DNA of 64,000 nucleotides from Lateolabrax maculatus (GCA_031216445.1 CM062213.1:10417501-10481500); one strand, 5' to 3'; shown: positions 12,414-23,810, counted from the first letter of the stretch. The notes: a model not told the origin generated them from the letters alone. Made by a program: numbers and translations.

Positions 12414-15400
12414 AACCAGTTATTTTTAGCATCTAATGAGGAAGTTTTATTTATACTACGGGATTGTGGGTTTGCTTGTAGAGCCGTGTGTTGTACTGAA
12501 CAGAGGAAGTAGGGTCTGACCTGAGAGGCCCTGTTTGGCCATGAGAACCAAAGCAAAGTCCTCTGGGATATTTCGCCTCTGTCATCTCGTCTGTTATTCC
12601 CATGAACCTCACAGTCTGGTTTATAGTAAGCAGAAGGAGAAAGCAGCTGTGTGGTTTCTAAATAAAGCTTGTGTGATGATTCCCTGATTCCCCATGTTTA
12701 TCCAGCCATTTCATCGCCAAAAAGAGAAAGAAAGTACACAAAAAAGAACTTCACATAATTCACCCCACACTCCTCCATTCCCGTCCCACTCTCTGTGAGG
12801 AGGAATAGCCTTCGTGTGTGCTTGTCTCAGCAGTCATGAGAGGAGTCCCTCTTCAGTGAAGGCTGCATTAAGTGATAAGTTAATTCTCTCTATCTGTGAT
12901 GAAGCATTTTTTTAGTGGTGCAGTAGACAGGCTTTTAATCGTCGTCTCGTTGTGTGACAGATATGGAAGTTGCTGGGCATCTGTCCAACACCTAACTCAA
13001 CTTTTTAAAACTCCACACAGCTCACACAGCAAAGACAGTTGGTTTGATAAAGCCTCTCCTAAACATCATTACACAATTTGACCCTCCTGTTCGTCCAAAG
13101 GACAGAACTGAATATGATGTTTTGTTTTCTCTACAACATGGAACCCTGAAGTTTTGAGTTACGCAAGCAACTTAAAATCAGTCCACTGGAATTCATCCAT
13201 AACCTAAAGTAAATCATATATATTAATGTTGTTATCTGCCGATATCTCAATAACTTAGTGTCATGATTTAACTGCCACATAAAAATTTTTTCAGCCATGG
13301 TTTTTCCCCATCCACTCCTACAGTTTCCTTTCTCTTGAATGGAAACCTGTTTTTTCTCTGTAAGCATCACATCATGCCAAGTTGCTTCCACAGAAAAAGG
13401 CAACATGATGTCATTAACTTCTAACATCCCAGTGAAATTGTTTTGTAATGTGTGGAGGATAAAAATTTCCTGAATATGAATCTAATTAGAGCTCGTTTCT
13501 ATCAACACACATGAATCACAGAGATGGGGAGTTTGCCAAACTAAAACACATGACCCACCTTCTCCTTCCGTTTACTGAAGGGACAACTACAACATGAACA
13601 ATGGGAGTGATGGATTAGTGAGGACGAGTTCATGCTCACAGTGGTACCCAGATGCAGAAAAGAGAAAATCCATAGCAAAGCTTTTACAGTAATTAAAAAA
13701 GATTTGTTGTGTGTCCGCTACATTAGACTGGGCCACCCTGTAAGTGTGCGATGCCTAAGCAGATCTGCTTCAGATCATATTGTGTGCCAAAGTCATGAAT
13801 ACTGCCTATGGCAACAGGTACTAATATCTGCCAGAGTCTCACTTGCTATTATGAAACTGTGGGTGGCAGCCATCATTTATCCTTAATAGTTTAAAAGGTA
13901 TGTAATTTTATTAATCTGTGCCGGTGGGCAATCTTCCTGGAGCTTCCTTACCTCTGTGCCTACTTGTGTGTACCTCTAAGTTGTTTGAGATCTGGTGACA
14001 GGCTCACAGGATAACGCGTGAATGTCGTGAATGCTGACTAATTTCCATTATTTACACAATAATAGCTTGGGTACATTTTCATTTAAAATATTAAGCATTT
14101 AGGTGGACCACAGGTATGTCATCCCACACAGCTGTTGTCCACATCCCTGATAAATGAGGAGGACAAGGTGGAAAAGAAAGAAAAGAAAAGGCAATTCTCT
14201 GTAGGTAGGATGAAGTAATGTACAGTGTAATGTGTAGTGGAAATAATAAATGGTCAGCTATAGAGACTTATGTAATAACCAGTTTGATAAACTGACAGAG
14301 CAAGAAAGTGCTAGAAACTGAAAACAAAACTGAAAAGTGGCAGTTGGATAGATAAGGTTAGATACAATGTAAAGACACGGTTGCCAGGATAGTCCTATTT
14401 TTGTCTGTTATAGCTGAAAATGCTTTAGTGTCCTTGGGTGGATTGTTCCTTATAATATGCATTAGTGTAACCATAGCTTACGGTGGTGAGGAATCAATTT
14501 CATACCATTAAGGATGCTTGACATCTACTCCTCCCCATACTTTACGTACATGACAGACGCTCCTGCTTACAGACATACACGGCGGACTACGTTCTGTCGA
14601 GATGAGCTTGAGTAATGGGTTGGCTCCATTGCTTCCTATCTCTTCTCCTGTCATCCTCTTTCCCCGAATGACTCTCAGTCAGCTGGGGAAGGTGATGTAT
14701 TGATGCATTTACCCAGCTGCACTGGGAACCAGCGTCGGCTAAAAAGGAAAATCAGCAGCAGAGCCAGAAGAACCTCGGAAAAGTTGAACACTCAGATTAT
14801 TTGTTCCAACTTCTCTTTGCATATATTTCCTATTTTTCCATCATGGCTGCTCACACACTTTTACCAAAGTCTACTGCAGTGTGAATGTTATAGCTGCGTC
14901 CTGATAAGAGTTCATTACATCCCAGCTGAGTGCTCAGCAGTGTGCCAGTGACATTCCACCAGGGGACCTTCATCAACAGGCTGAGACAAGCGGCACCCAG
15001 GAAAAACCATCTCTCTTCTGTAACCTCCCATGCCCTTGATATCACAAATGATTGGTGAGGCTGGCTGCGACAGGGAGCATGGGAAATCCCTTTTGGGAAA
15101 ATGTCTTTATCTTAATAATGTCTGGTGCTATTTGTCCTCTGAATTGATGAGCAAAGCGAATATGTAAAGGCAAAGGTGAAGTGATCATTAGCTTATCTCG
15201 GCGCGTATGTCACTCCTTTGTATCAGCGTTTTTTTTTTTTTTTACCTACCTCAGTGGGCTTGGAACTAATAGTACCATTAACCAATGTGTGTGGATGAGT
15301 TGGTACCACCTGTGATGCTAGAACACAATAAGAGCAGAGACCGCGTTAAATGAGGCAGGGGGCTGTTAGTGAGACGTTATGCTTCATAAAGCAAAGGGGA

Positions 15401-16069
15401 GAGTAAACTTGTGCTCCATCTGCAACCAGCTGCTTCGCCTCTTTTCACCTCTGTCTGCGTGGACACATGGGGAATTACCTCATTGGGCACACAGAGCTCT
15501 ATGTTGATACAGCCTCTGTTTCTGGCCTGTAAATAGCGTTGTCGTCCCGTTTAAAGCCTCTCAAAAGGATCCAACTTTTTGTTGAGTAAGAACAGATATT
15601 TTTTGAGAACATTGAGTCCCTTAGTACCTAACGAATGCGCACCAAAATGTGTTCTAAAATGGACTCGACAAACTCAAATGCCCTTATTAGTTCAGGAATG
15701 ACTACAAGCACATGTGAGATGTTATCATGTTTTCAATTTATCTTTTTTTATTACACACCAATTACACTAAACCATGTATCTACAAACTCCATCATGCATG
15801 CCCAGAGTATTACATTTCTAATGAAAACAAATGAACCTACATTCATTTGCATTACTGCCGAGGCAGTAAAAGCCTCCTTTAACTAATCCGGCAGCGAGGA
15901 GTCACTGTCTGACTGTAATGAGCTGTAATGAAACTCAGATGACTATAGCGGAAACTTCATTCAAATAAAAAATGTGTTCAGAGGCCTTCTGGGAATTCAG
16001 AATTATATCAACCAAGCACATATCCTGTGTCACATGCAAGACATGAATAATATAAACAAGAGTATGCAG

Positions 16070-16197
16070 AGTTTAAATTATGAGAACATCTTTATTTCCA
16101 TTAGCTTAGTCACAGCATATATTTAGTGAAAAACAGTCATATAAAAATAAAGTGACTTTGAGTATTGTCAAGTCTTCACATGGCTTCACATGAAAAG
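16070..16197 (-). other. inka1: inka1 3'UTR with polyadenylation signal
   Basis: On the minus strand an AATAAA hexamer (plus-strand tttatt at 16091-16096) lies about 100 bases after the stop codon. Cleavage about 15-25 bases further on would give a short 3'UTR ending near 16070. A longer alternative 3'UTR cannot be excluded. Confidence 0.55.
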
Positions 16198-17184
16198 TCA
16201 GACATAGCCTATGATATCTTTGCAGATTATGGGCTGTCGGCTGCCTGATTTCATGAGGGCTGCAAAGTTGTAAAAACCTGTGTCCAGCTCATTGATGCCT
16301 GAGTGAGACTGGTGGAAAAAGGGGACTTTGGGCTGCGATGCCACAACCGGACAGGACAGACGTTTTGGAGCGTTGGCAGTTCTGTTAACATGAGCAGAGT
16401 CTGTGGATCTCATCCTCACTCTGTCCTCTACGCTCTTAGACAACCCAGCCAGTTTCCTCTTCATGTTGACAAAGAAACCTCTTCCCAGTCTTTGTCTTGA
16501 ATTTGGCTTCAGCTCAGCGGGCTCGGGACTATCTGGCAAGTCCATCCAGTTCTGTATGAGGTCAGCAAAGCTGTTGTCCCCCAGAACCAGAGGCTGGCGG
16601 TTGCGTCCTCTGGTCAATAAAGAGTTTGTCCAGTCCTCCGGGTCGCTGACAAACGATGTCCACCTCTCCAGACAGGCGTCAGAGGTGGATTTGGGTCGGA
16701 TACGTCCGCTCGGTGCTCTGTTCGTGCGGAGGCAGGCTGAAGATGACACCCGCACGTTCCTTGTCCGCCTGAGAACCACCCCTTCGTCCTGCCATGATGC
16801 TTCAGAGTAGCCTGAATCAAACTCAAAACTTTTCTGACTGCTGGGGGAGCCCAGGCTCAGTCTGAGGCTCAGGCCCAGTCTGCTGCTCGAGTCGTCCTCG
16901 TCCTCCTCCACAGGACTCGCCAGGCAGCAGGCGGAGTCGTAGGTGCTGGCCGTGCTGGCATCAGACATCCGCAGGCGTGCGCGCTGTTCTCGTTGCAGTG
17001 CCCGCTGGTAACAAGCACGAGCTACTGCCGAGTGGCGTGCTAAAGCCGGGAGCTGGGTGCTGATGGGAGCGAGGGGGCGTCTGGCTGCAGGGCAGGTTTT
17101 GCGTAGATGTTTCAGGTCTTGCAGCGACCTCATCATGTACTGCATTTGCTCCTGTAAGCAGTCGCCTGAGTCACGTAGGCAAAG
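16198..17184 (-). CDS. inka1: inka1 coding exon 3 (last coding exon)
   Basis: The exon encodes residues 7-334 and ends at a TGA at 16198-16200. The acceptor AG is the CT at 17185-17186, preceded on the minus strand by a pyrimidine tract (tttctcttttgtctcccc). The open frame runs 12 bases further up into the intron and begins there with TTG, so those four residues are not part of the protein. The exon is GC-rich compared with the flanking DNA and contains the whole Inka box and the C-terminal motif. Confidence 0.93.
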   Translation of the reverse strand, partial: LCLRDSGDCLQEQMQYMMRSLQDLKHLRKTCPAARRPLAPISTQLPALARHSAVARACYQRALQREQRARLRMSDASTASTYDSACCLASPVEEDEDDSSSRLGLSLRLSLGSPSSQKSFEFDSGYSEASWQDEGVVLRRTRNVRVSSSACLRTNRAPSGRIRPKSTSDACLERWTSFVSDPEDWTNSLLTRGRNRQPLVLGDNSFADLIQNWMDLPDSPEPAELKPNSRQRLGRGFFVNMKRKLAGLSKSVEDRVRMRSTDSAHVNRTANAPKRLSCPVVASQPKVPFFHQSHSGINELDTGFYNFAALMKSGSRQPIICKDIIGYV

Positions 17185-18838
17185 CTGGGGAGACAAAAGA
17201 GAAAGAGTCAGACAAGTTGTCGGTAAATCACATCATGGCACATCAGTAGGCAAAGCCAGCAAAGGCAGATCGCTGGAAATTTCAGAGCCTGAACTGTGGC
17301 AGAGTGGCTCTAATAATAACAAGAGTTGAGTAAATGCAGAGTGTCACAAGGACTGCCTTGTGGGCATGCTCAGGCTTGCATGCAGGAAGTTTCAGCCTAT
17401 GAAAGAACACCTTTTCTTTTATTGTAATCTACAAGACCAGCTGACCTGCTGTTTAAAGAACGTGTTTCTATAATAGACAGATTTCAACACAAAGCAAATC
17501 GACCCGTCCGTTAATTTACTCGACCACACCAACAACATGAGTGAACGCCCTTTTCTCATTGACTCAGGCGTGATTCAACTGAAAATCCAGACCAATGTTA
17601 TTACAGAGAGTGCTGCACCAGTGTCTGACCTCAACTATTTATCTGCACACTGAGACAACTCCAGGAGCAAAGTTAAAACATCTGCAGCATATCAAGGAGT
17701 AACTGGGCTCTTGGTAATCTTGATTTAGCAACAGGGGTCCTGCCTCTTTAAGGGTGCAGCAATGCCTATGAAATTCACCAGTGACACACTAAGGAATATA
17801 ACGCTCCTGATTCCTCTCTGACTCGCTGCGCTGATTGGTCCGAATCAGCCAGTGAGCAGCGGTGCTTCACTCAAACAGAGCATGAGAGATCATGTGACAG
17901 TGTGTGTGTGTGTGAGAGTTTAAGAGTAGACGTACAGCAAAGGAAGAAAGATGAGGCCCAGCATTCTTTGTAAGAACAGTCTAGCCTAGTCTGACCTCTT
18001 AATACTTTATTTTATGTACTTCACACAAGTGAAGTGCAACGCTGCCATAAAAAAATAAGACACCGAGCTGACAGAGGGGTGAGATAATGTCAGCCAAACA
18101 GGAGGAGAAACACAGGATACAGGTTCATACGTGGCCATAGAGGTCACATCCAACCCAAGCCAACATAACAGCACACGTCTTTCCCCCACTTTCAGTCCAC
18201 TAACCTTTGAACCTGTATGACCTCCCTGCTCTGAGTCCACACTGTCCATTAAAGTATCTGACCCTGCTGCAAGACCTTCTGCCCCCATTTGGTTTTCATC
18301 ATAATGCTGAGAGATCTTGCAAGAACTTGAGAAAGTACTAGAGGCACATGGAACTACAAAGCCAGAAATGCAATTCATGTAAGGAAACTCAAACTATAAC
18401 AACATGCATAATATGAAGCAATGCGATATTTGCATCATCATAATGAAATAAACGGCATCCCCACTTTTCAAAAACAGCGGATGTCCGTTAAACAGTCAAA
18501 CGTCTCCATATGTCACTATTTACTCCAACAATGCTGCTGTGTACAAACTCATGAAGAGACACAGTGGAGGCATCTGAGCATCACAGCTCAGCCGTCTGCC
18601 AGATGTTTTCTCCATATGTTGACCCGACTAATCCGCTCTTCACTTTCGACTAATTCTAACTAAAAGTTGTTACGGTTACTTTATGTCTGTGAAATCGCTC
18701 GAGATGATCAAACAACTGCCGCCTGAAATGAGTTATATAAATAATAAATAGTTTTGCTCAAGACACACACACAAAAAAAAAAAGTAGTATGGGAGGTGTA
18801 AAATAGACGAGAAAACTCACCATCTCGTTTCCTCTCAT
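16198..18838 (-). CDS. inka1: PAK4-inhibitor Inka1 (joined from 18838..18821 and 17184..16198)
   Basis: The protein is 334 aa after joining a six-residue exon (MRGNEM) to a 328-residue exon. Both junctions are phase 0. Visible parts are: an N-terminal block at about residues 12-35 (GDCLQEQMQYMMRSLQDLK), which is shared by Inka1 and Inka2; an acidic/serine-rich stretch at 97-126; the Inka box at about 188-226, centred on RNRQPLVLGDNSFADL; and a C-terminal block at 319-334 containing SRQPIICKD. Inka proteins bind the PAK4 kinase domain in a pseudosubstrate-like manner and inhibit it. As I recall, Inka1 carries two such motifs, the box and the C-terminus, whereas Inka2 ends differently. The C-terminus and the neighbouring gnai2 both favour inka1 over inka2. 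Paralogue a/b cannot be decided. The start is the first ATG of the small exon, because an in-frame TGA lies just upstream in the same exon. Family is well supported; the 1 versus 2 choice is fairly sure. Confidence 0.9.
17185..18820 (-). other. inka1: inka1 intron 2
   Basis: This 1.6-kb GT-AG intron separates the start-codon exon from the main coding exon. A 123-codon minus-strand open frame at 18007-18378 shows no recognisable domain and is taken as chance. Around 17.83-17.90 kb there is an inverted CCAAT box (ATTGG at 17834-17838) and a TCATGTGA E-box (17890-17897), a possible intronic control element. Confidence 0.7.
18821..18838 (-). CDS. inka1: inka1 coding part of exon 2 (start codon)
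   Basis: Eighteen coding bases encode MRGNEM. They are followed directly by a consensus donor (ATG|gtgagt) whose GT is the AC at 18819-18820. The phase is 0, matching exon 3. A TGA lies in frame four codons upstream, so translation cannot begin earlier in this exon. Residue 6 is also a methionine with a G at -3 and could serve as a second start, giving a 329-aa protein. Confidence 0.8.
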
Positions 18839-18854
18839 CTGCAGAACTCAGATC
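18839..18854 (-). other. inka1: inka1 5'UTR part of exon 2
   Basis: Sixteen bases precede the ATG. On the minus strand they follow a strong acceptor: a T-run of nine, then CTTGCAG, with its AG at 18855-18856. This implies a spliced leader and a total exon 2 length of only 34 bases. A second CAG sits directly before the ATG and could be an alternative acceptor. Confidence 0.6.
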
Positions 18855-18897
18855 CTGCAAGAAAAAAAAAGGATGGAGCGGTTTTTAAAAAGAAGCC

Positions 18898-18936
18898 CAC
18901 ACACACACACACACACACACATCATCATCATCATCA
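18898..18936. repeat. (CA)n followed by (ATC)n, in inka1 intron 1
   Basis: About 11 CA units run directly into five or six ATC units inside the short first intron of inka1. Confidence 0.95.
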
Positions 18937-18992
18937 CCGTACAAGAAACACCAACGCCGGGTGAAAGCAAAGCAACGCGAGCACACACTCAC

Positions 18993-19130
18993 TTCTAAAG
19001 CTGCAGCCTCCGTCCACAGGAGACGGTGTGTCTCATTAATTAAAAAAGGATCCCGCTGCGGTGTCGCCAGGTGGGAGCCGCTCCTGACTGCGGCCGCTCG
19101 CACGGATGCAGACGCGCTGAGTGAGGCGCT
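18993..19130 (-). other. inka1: inka1 non-coding exon 1 (5' end approximate)
   Basis: A consensus donor (AGAA|gtgagtgtg) has its GT at 18991-18992. It would splice to the acceptor at 18855, across a 138-bp intron that holds a (CA)n/(ATC)n microsatellite. The exon falls in a GC- and CpG-rich block, consistent with a vertebrate first exon. The transcription start is not determinable; the right boundary is a guess. Confidence 0.5.
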
Positions 19131-19290
19131 CGGCTCTGTCCGCCTCCCTTTACACCGCGGCTCCCCGCGTCTGAACGAGCCAATCAGAGCGCAGGGAGCT
19201 CATCCGCGGAAGAGACGCCTCAGCCTGCAGCCAAACACAGCCGCGAGGCATGCAGAGAAAAGCCCTGCGCAGAAAAGCACTTAGGTTTGC
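19080..19290 (-). promoter_or_regulatory. inka1: inka1 CpG-rich promoter with CCAAT box
   Basis: This is the most CpG-dense stretch of the window, including a GCGGCCGC site near 19091 and repeated CCGCGG/CCCGCG motifs. An inverted CCAAT box (CCAATCAG on the plus strand) lies at 19180-19187. No convincing TATA box is seen on the minus strand. Position, just upstream of the inferred first exon, makes this the likely inka1 promoter. Confidence 0.6.
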
Positions 19291-21169
19291 CACTGGATAA
19301 AAAAAAAACAGGTTTCTTTTTTTTAGGATAGTTTAGGTCATTTGTCTAAAGGTGGGTTAGTAATAACTGACCAGAAGAGTTCTGTGGCAACTTGATACAC
19401 TCAGGTGATGTTGGAGGTGAGCTCAGTGCAACAGCAGGAGACCACCAGGAACTGTCTTGCAGGCATTTCATTTTGCTTCATGTATTTTCTTGGATTGGGT
19501 GAAAGATCCCAGTTGAAGATTCATGCATTTGGCATCTTAAATCTTTGTGTGTCCATGATTTAATGTATTGGATTATAATCTATCTTCATTGGTAAATCTG
19601 ATGATCACTTCCTCGATTAATCGTCTGATCTACTAAATATTTTGTAGGTTAAACAAAATTACAATTTCCCCAAAAACCTAAATAGCTGTTTTGCTTAACC
19701 AACAATGCAAAGATATTCAGTGAGAATACTAAGACAAGCAGTGAATTTTCTGGAAAAAATGACCTCAGCAATTTATCAATTTAAATCAATTTACTAATCG
19801 GATTAATTGAGTAATTTCCTGGCACTTCATTTTCTTTTGCCCGGATTGCTTTAAAGTTACATTGCAAAAAAAATCAAAACCTTTGCACTCCTTTCTTGGC
19901 TGCTTGTAACTTTAACAGTTTAATTAAAGCTTATTCTGCTGGCAGCTTGTTGTGAACACTGAACCAGAGTGTAAACAAAATACCTAAATGCAAATGTGAT
20001 AATCTGCACCCTAATTGGGGAGTGAGCCTGTAGCCCTGACAGTCATTTAGCACTCGACCTTCTATTCACACTATTCAGTGAAGGGATGTTTATGCAAATC
20101 TGACGAGCTAGTAGGAGTGATCATTACTGCTGGGGGTGAATCCAGATCTGATGGCCTGCTGTTCAAGTGCAGATTTGTCTCCACAGCAGATCCCACATTA
20201 GCATATAGGTACTTGCGGCATGTCCTAACCTGCTTAACCAACTTGACCCTGACAAAAATGTAAGGCATAATACAACCTGTGACATTATGACAGTATGATA
20301 AACTTTAAAGTCTGAAGTTCATCTTTAAAACGGGTTATTCCCCTCTATCACACTCTGTTCTCATCTGACACTTTCAGGGAGATTTTAAGCACTTTAATAC
20401 AGAAAAAACATCATTTGAATTCTCTGTTTAATGCTCACATCCTTGTAAATATTTTCACATAAAGCTTCAATATAAATTATAAACTACAGTACAGATTGCT
20501 ATCATTAGAGTATCAAAATAGTCATTTGACATAGTGCAGTATGCAGGTTTCTGAGAAGTCCAGAATTTCAATTATACCTATATTATGTTTCTAAAGAGAA
20601 AATACAAGGTTGGTGCCTCCAAAAGCTATCCACTCCAAAATCCACCGGCACATACACTCTACGCTATGCATTAAGTAATTACACAGGGCTGCTAATGGAA
20701 TTGTGATTATTTCAATTTGACCTTTATTCTGAGCAGCTCTGCTTTTTTTCCGTATGCCTAATGGATGTAATTATTATACAAGTTGGTACTGGAACACAAT
20801 CCATGCCCATTAAGGTTACTAATAAATAGTGCACTCTCCTTCTTTATAATACTTGATTTCATAATCATGCTGATGTTTTGTTATCAGTTCTCTCTTAACG
20901 TTACTCATAAAATTTTAGTGGTAATGGCTGAGCAGTCACGTAACCACGTCTGAGGCACAAAACACACTCCATAGTCCTTACAGGTTCAACCTTGTCAGGA
21001 TGTAGTTTTGAAGCACCGGATTTTATGCTTGCATGTTACTGTCATTCACTAAGTAGCCATGACTCATACCTTGAATGTATTTAAATTCATTTAGGCCAAC
21101 ATTTCAACAGAAAATGTCGCTTCAAATATTGCTCATGTCGATTCATTAAACCTGTCAGTGTACAGCAAA
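19291..21169. other. intergenic between the inka1 promoter and gnai2 3' end, left part
   Basis: No gene. It contains a dispersed AT-rich repeat at about 19.55-19.83 kb. The block at 20.66-20.84 kb (homeobox-like TAATTA/TAATGG motifs in moderately complex sequence) has the look of conserved non-coding DNA, but that cannot be shown here. Confidence 0.5.
19550..19830. mobile_element. AT-rich dispersed fish repeat, diverged copy
   Basis: Repeated GATTAAT/ATTAATC words occur at both ends (cgattaatcgtctgat near 19.61 kb, aatcggattaattgag near 19.80 kb), with an internal caaagatattcagtgagaa block. I recall this arrangement from a common teleost repeat with GATTAATCGATTA ends. Assignment is from memory and the copy is degraded. 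Confidence 0.45.
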
Positions 21170-21503
21170 CAGTGGTGGAAAATAACTAAGTACATTTACT
21201 CAAGTACTGTACTTAAGGGCATAAACATTTTTTTTCCCAAGTTTATACTTCTACTCCACTACATTTCAGAGGGAAATACTGTACTTTTTACTTCACTATA
21301 TTTATCTGTTACCTTTCAGATTAAGAATTGTATTTGTTATAATCTAAACTAGTAGTTTAAGTATATACAAGTACCGCTGAAACGATTAGACGATTAATCA
21401 ATGAGGAAATAATTTTGCATTTTGTACTATTGGTGTCACTTTTTTCCGTGTGGTATTAGTACTTTTACCCAAATAAAGGATCTGAAAACCTCATCCACCA
21501 CTG
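21170..21503. mobile_element. non-autonomous hAT-like MITE, complete
   Basis: The element is 334 bp, bounded by perfect 10-bp terminal inverted repeats (CAGTGGTGGA at 21170-21179, TCCACCACTG at 21494-21503). The flanking octamers acagcaaa and gcatcaaa match at 6 of 8 positions, fitting a decayed 8-bp target duplication, which is typical of hAT transposons. The interior (acatttactcaagtactgta, ctactccactacatttcaga, acccaaataaaggatctga) matches a MITE type I recall as abundant in teleosts. It encodes no transposase. Confidence 0.8.
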
Positions 21504-23810
21504 GCATCAAACCCTTTATAAGTCTACTTTTACTTTACCAAATTGAACACAACAGAACATAAGAGACAGTTTTCTTTCACTGTGGCTACACAAACACTGA
21601 GATGTTATACATTTCAAGCCAGACATTGTGTGGTCTGACAGGCTGCATGACAGAGACATGAGTGGGACGAATCTTTTAAATGTAGACCTGCAGTGCCCTC
21701 TAGAGAAAATTCTGCTGAAGGGTTTAGAAAACTGGGTTCAATCAAACCTAAGTGCAGTTTTTCCACCCATTTTTTCTGTACAGGATGGTACTAGACTTTC
21801 TATTTTTCGCTTGATCTGCTGCTGTTTTTATCTGTTATCGGTATATTTATTTTATGTTATTTTTCTAATATTCACTTTAAGATTTTTTATATATACTGTA
21901 TATTTTATATTGCTTTATGTCACTGACTATTGATTGATGCTGTTCATGGTCATCAGCGAGCGTATTCATGTGACCTGTGTGTTAATACCTATCAGTTTCA
22001 CACTGATTCACAGATTGACTCGCAAGTACGGTGACAGATTCCAGATTTTAAGCATATCAGTGGCGAGTTAACCTAAATTGAATCAGCTGGGAAAAAAACG
22101 CCAGTGAATAAAACCTTTCCGAGCAACCTCACCTCACATATTAAAGCAAGATAACATCTTGTTCAATTAAGAATAACTAACACCCCTGGTGGTCAGCTGG
22201 AAAGGTTTTGCGGTAACACAAAACTGGTGCACTCATCCACATGATTTTATTTTTAACACACCCAAAAACTTTTTGCAGTGCTGTGGCAGCAACACCTGTT
22301 CACCAATATCTTCTATTCAGTATAGAGGGCAAGTCAGTGCACATGCAACTGCAAAAAACGTTCTAGTGAGATTACAAGACCGGATGTCTTATATATCTCT
22401 ACATAGATAAGTATATTTACAGAATGTATAAACAGGGGCATATGCTATATGAGTTCAACAATAATTCTATTAGGTGTCTACATTTATTTATTCACCCATC
22501 AGTGTTCTTTCTTCCAGTAAGTGCAAGAGAGTTTTTTCTATGCCTTTATTCAAAGGCACAGGAAATGACAAGAGGGAGATAGTAATGAGACACAACAAAA
22601 GTTATCAAGGTTGGCCGGAAACCGACCTCAATGACCCCTCTCAGGTATATTTGATGTATTTGTGAGCACAACAACCAACTGAGTGAAATGCATTTACTTA
22701 ATTTGGTAATCAGAGAAAGAAAAGGTAATGGTGTTGGAGCGAAGTGTGATGTGTCTTCCTTTATAGGGAACTAGAGATTGATCATTTATGTGGAATCATC
22801 ATCAGGCCTGGTCTGTAATCTTTCACTCTGTATGAATGCATGTAAAGTACGTAATGCTGCCAGTTTCCCTGTCATCAGTCTTTCTGTGTAGTTTGTCGTC
22901 ACTTGTTATTAATCTGTCTCAATATGAATATTACTATTCTGGAGGGCATCTGGAGAAGATTGGCAGGATGAGTCTAGGGGAGGGTTTGTGCCCTGGAAGC
23001 CTGTCACTAAGCTAATACCAGCATTAATTAGCCCTGTTATCGGTGTGATATGGATTACACCATGAACAGTCTCTCACCTACTTTATATGCTCCTGAATCC
23101 TCACACATAAAACAGGTTGAAGCATACTTCATCTTTGTAAATACACTTGCTGTCCACTGTTGTCTTGACATAGGTATTGTGGTTAAAAATGAAATGAAAA
23201 TAAATACTGGTTTTACATAATACACTGTCCATTTTCTGTCCTCGTCATTTTTTTCTCTTCAGATGGGTCTGTTTCTCTCTTTATGCTATAGCCTTGGGGG
23301 TGTCTGAGGTGGGCTTGGACACCAAAAACAGCAATGTGTCCCTCAAACTTATATTGACAACAAGCTTTTATTTAACAAACTCCAGCTCAGAGATGGACGA
23401 CTGTTGGTAAAGTGTAGATGTCTTTGTCATGGTGTTAAACAGAATTACTAATTACATAATCATACTTAATAGGCACAAGTTTGTTGGAGAAAAATCCAGC
23501 ATACCTGAAGGCAAAACTGAGTGGAATGAGACTGACCAAGTAAGTCAAAGAGTACTCTGATGTGTAAAAACACAATTGAAGCCATGCACTTCACGCGTCC
23601 ACTAGATGGTGCCATCAGCCTGTTAAAGGCACGTCTCTGTTGACCTGTGTGTGTCCTGTGTGCATATAACAGGATAATTATTATACCAACTAGTATGCAC
23701 CAAATTTTATGTGAAAAAAGTGTTTGAAGTCAGACTACATACCCATTGAAGAATGAAATAACCTGTGTCCTCTTACAAATGAAAAGCTGAATTCATAATC
23801 AATACAACAC

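Larger units (their letters stand above)
9421..16069. other. intergenic, no gene recognised
   Basis: It contains the G-rich run at 10273-10298, the 20-bp-arm hairpin at 12368-12413, a short (AAAAG)-type purine run near 14176, and a T-run near 15229. Open frames up to 104 codons overlap one another and have no domain. No exon for another gene was seen downstream of inka1. Confidence 0.55.

Noticed and set aside
16403..16810. 135-codon plus-strand open frame
   Set aside because: It lies antisense within the inka1 coding exon; its openness follows from the composition of the true frame.
17185..17196. Four extra N-terminal residues of the inka1 exon frame, with a TTG start
   Set aside because: These bases are the acceptor site and its pyrimidine tract (tttgtctccccag); TTG is not a normal start in vertebrates, and a phase-0 upstream ATG exon is present.
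18007..18378. 123-codon minus-strand frame inside inka1 intron 2
   Set aside because: No domain, no good flanking splice sites, and low-complexity Ser-rich content.
18961..19284. 107-codon plus-strand frame across the inka1 promoter
   Set aside because: Stop codons are rare by chance in CpG-rich DNA; the Arg/Ala-rich product has no domain, although a divergent non-coding transcript is possible.
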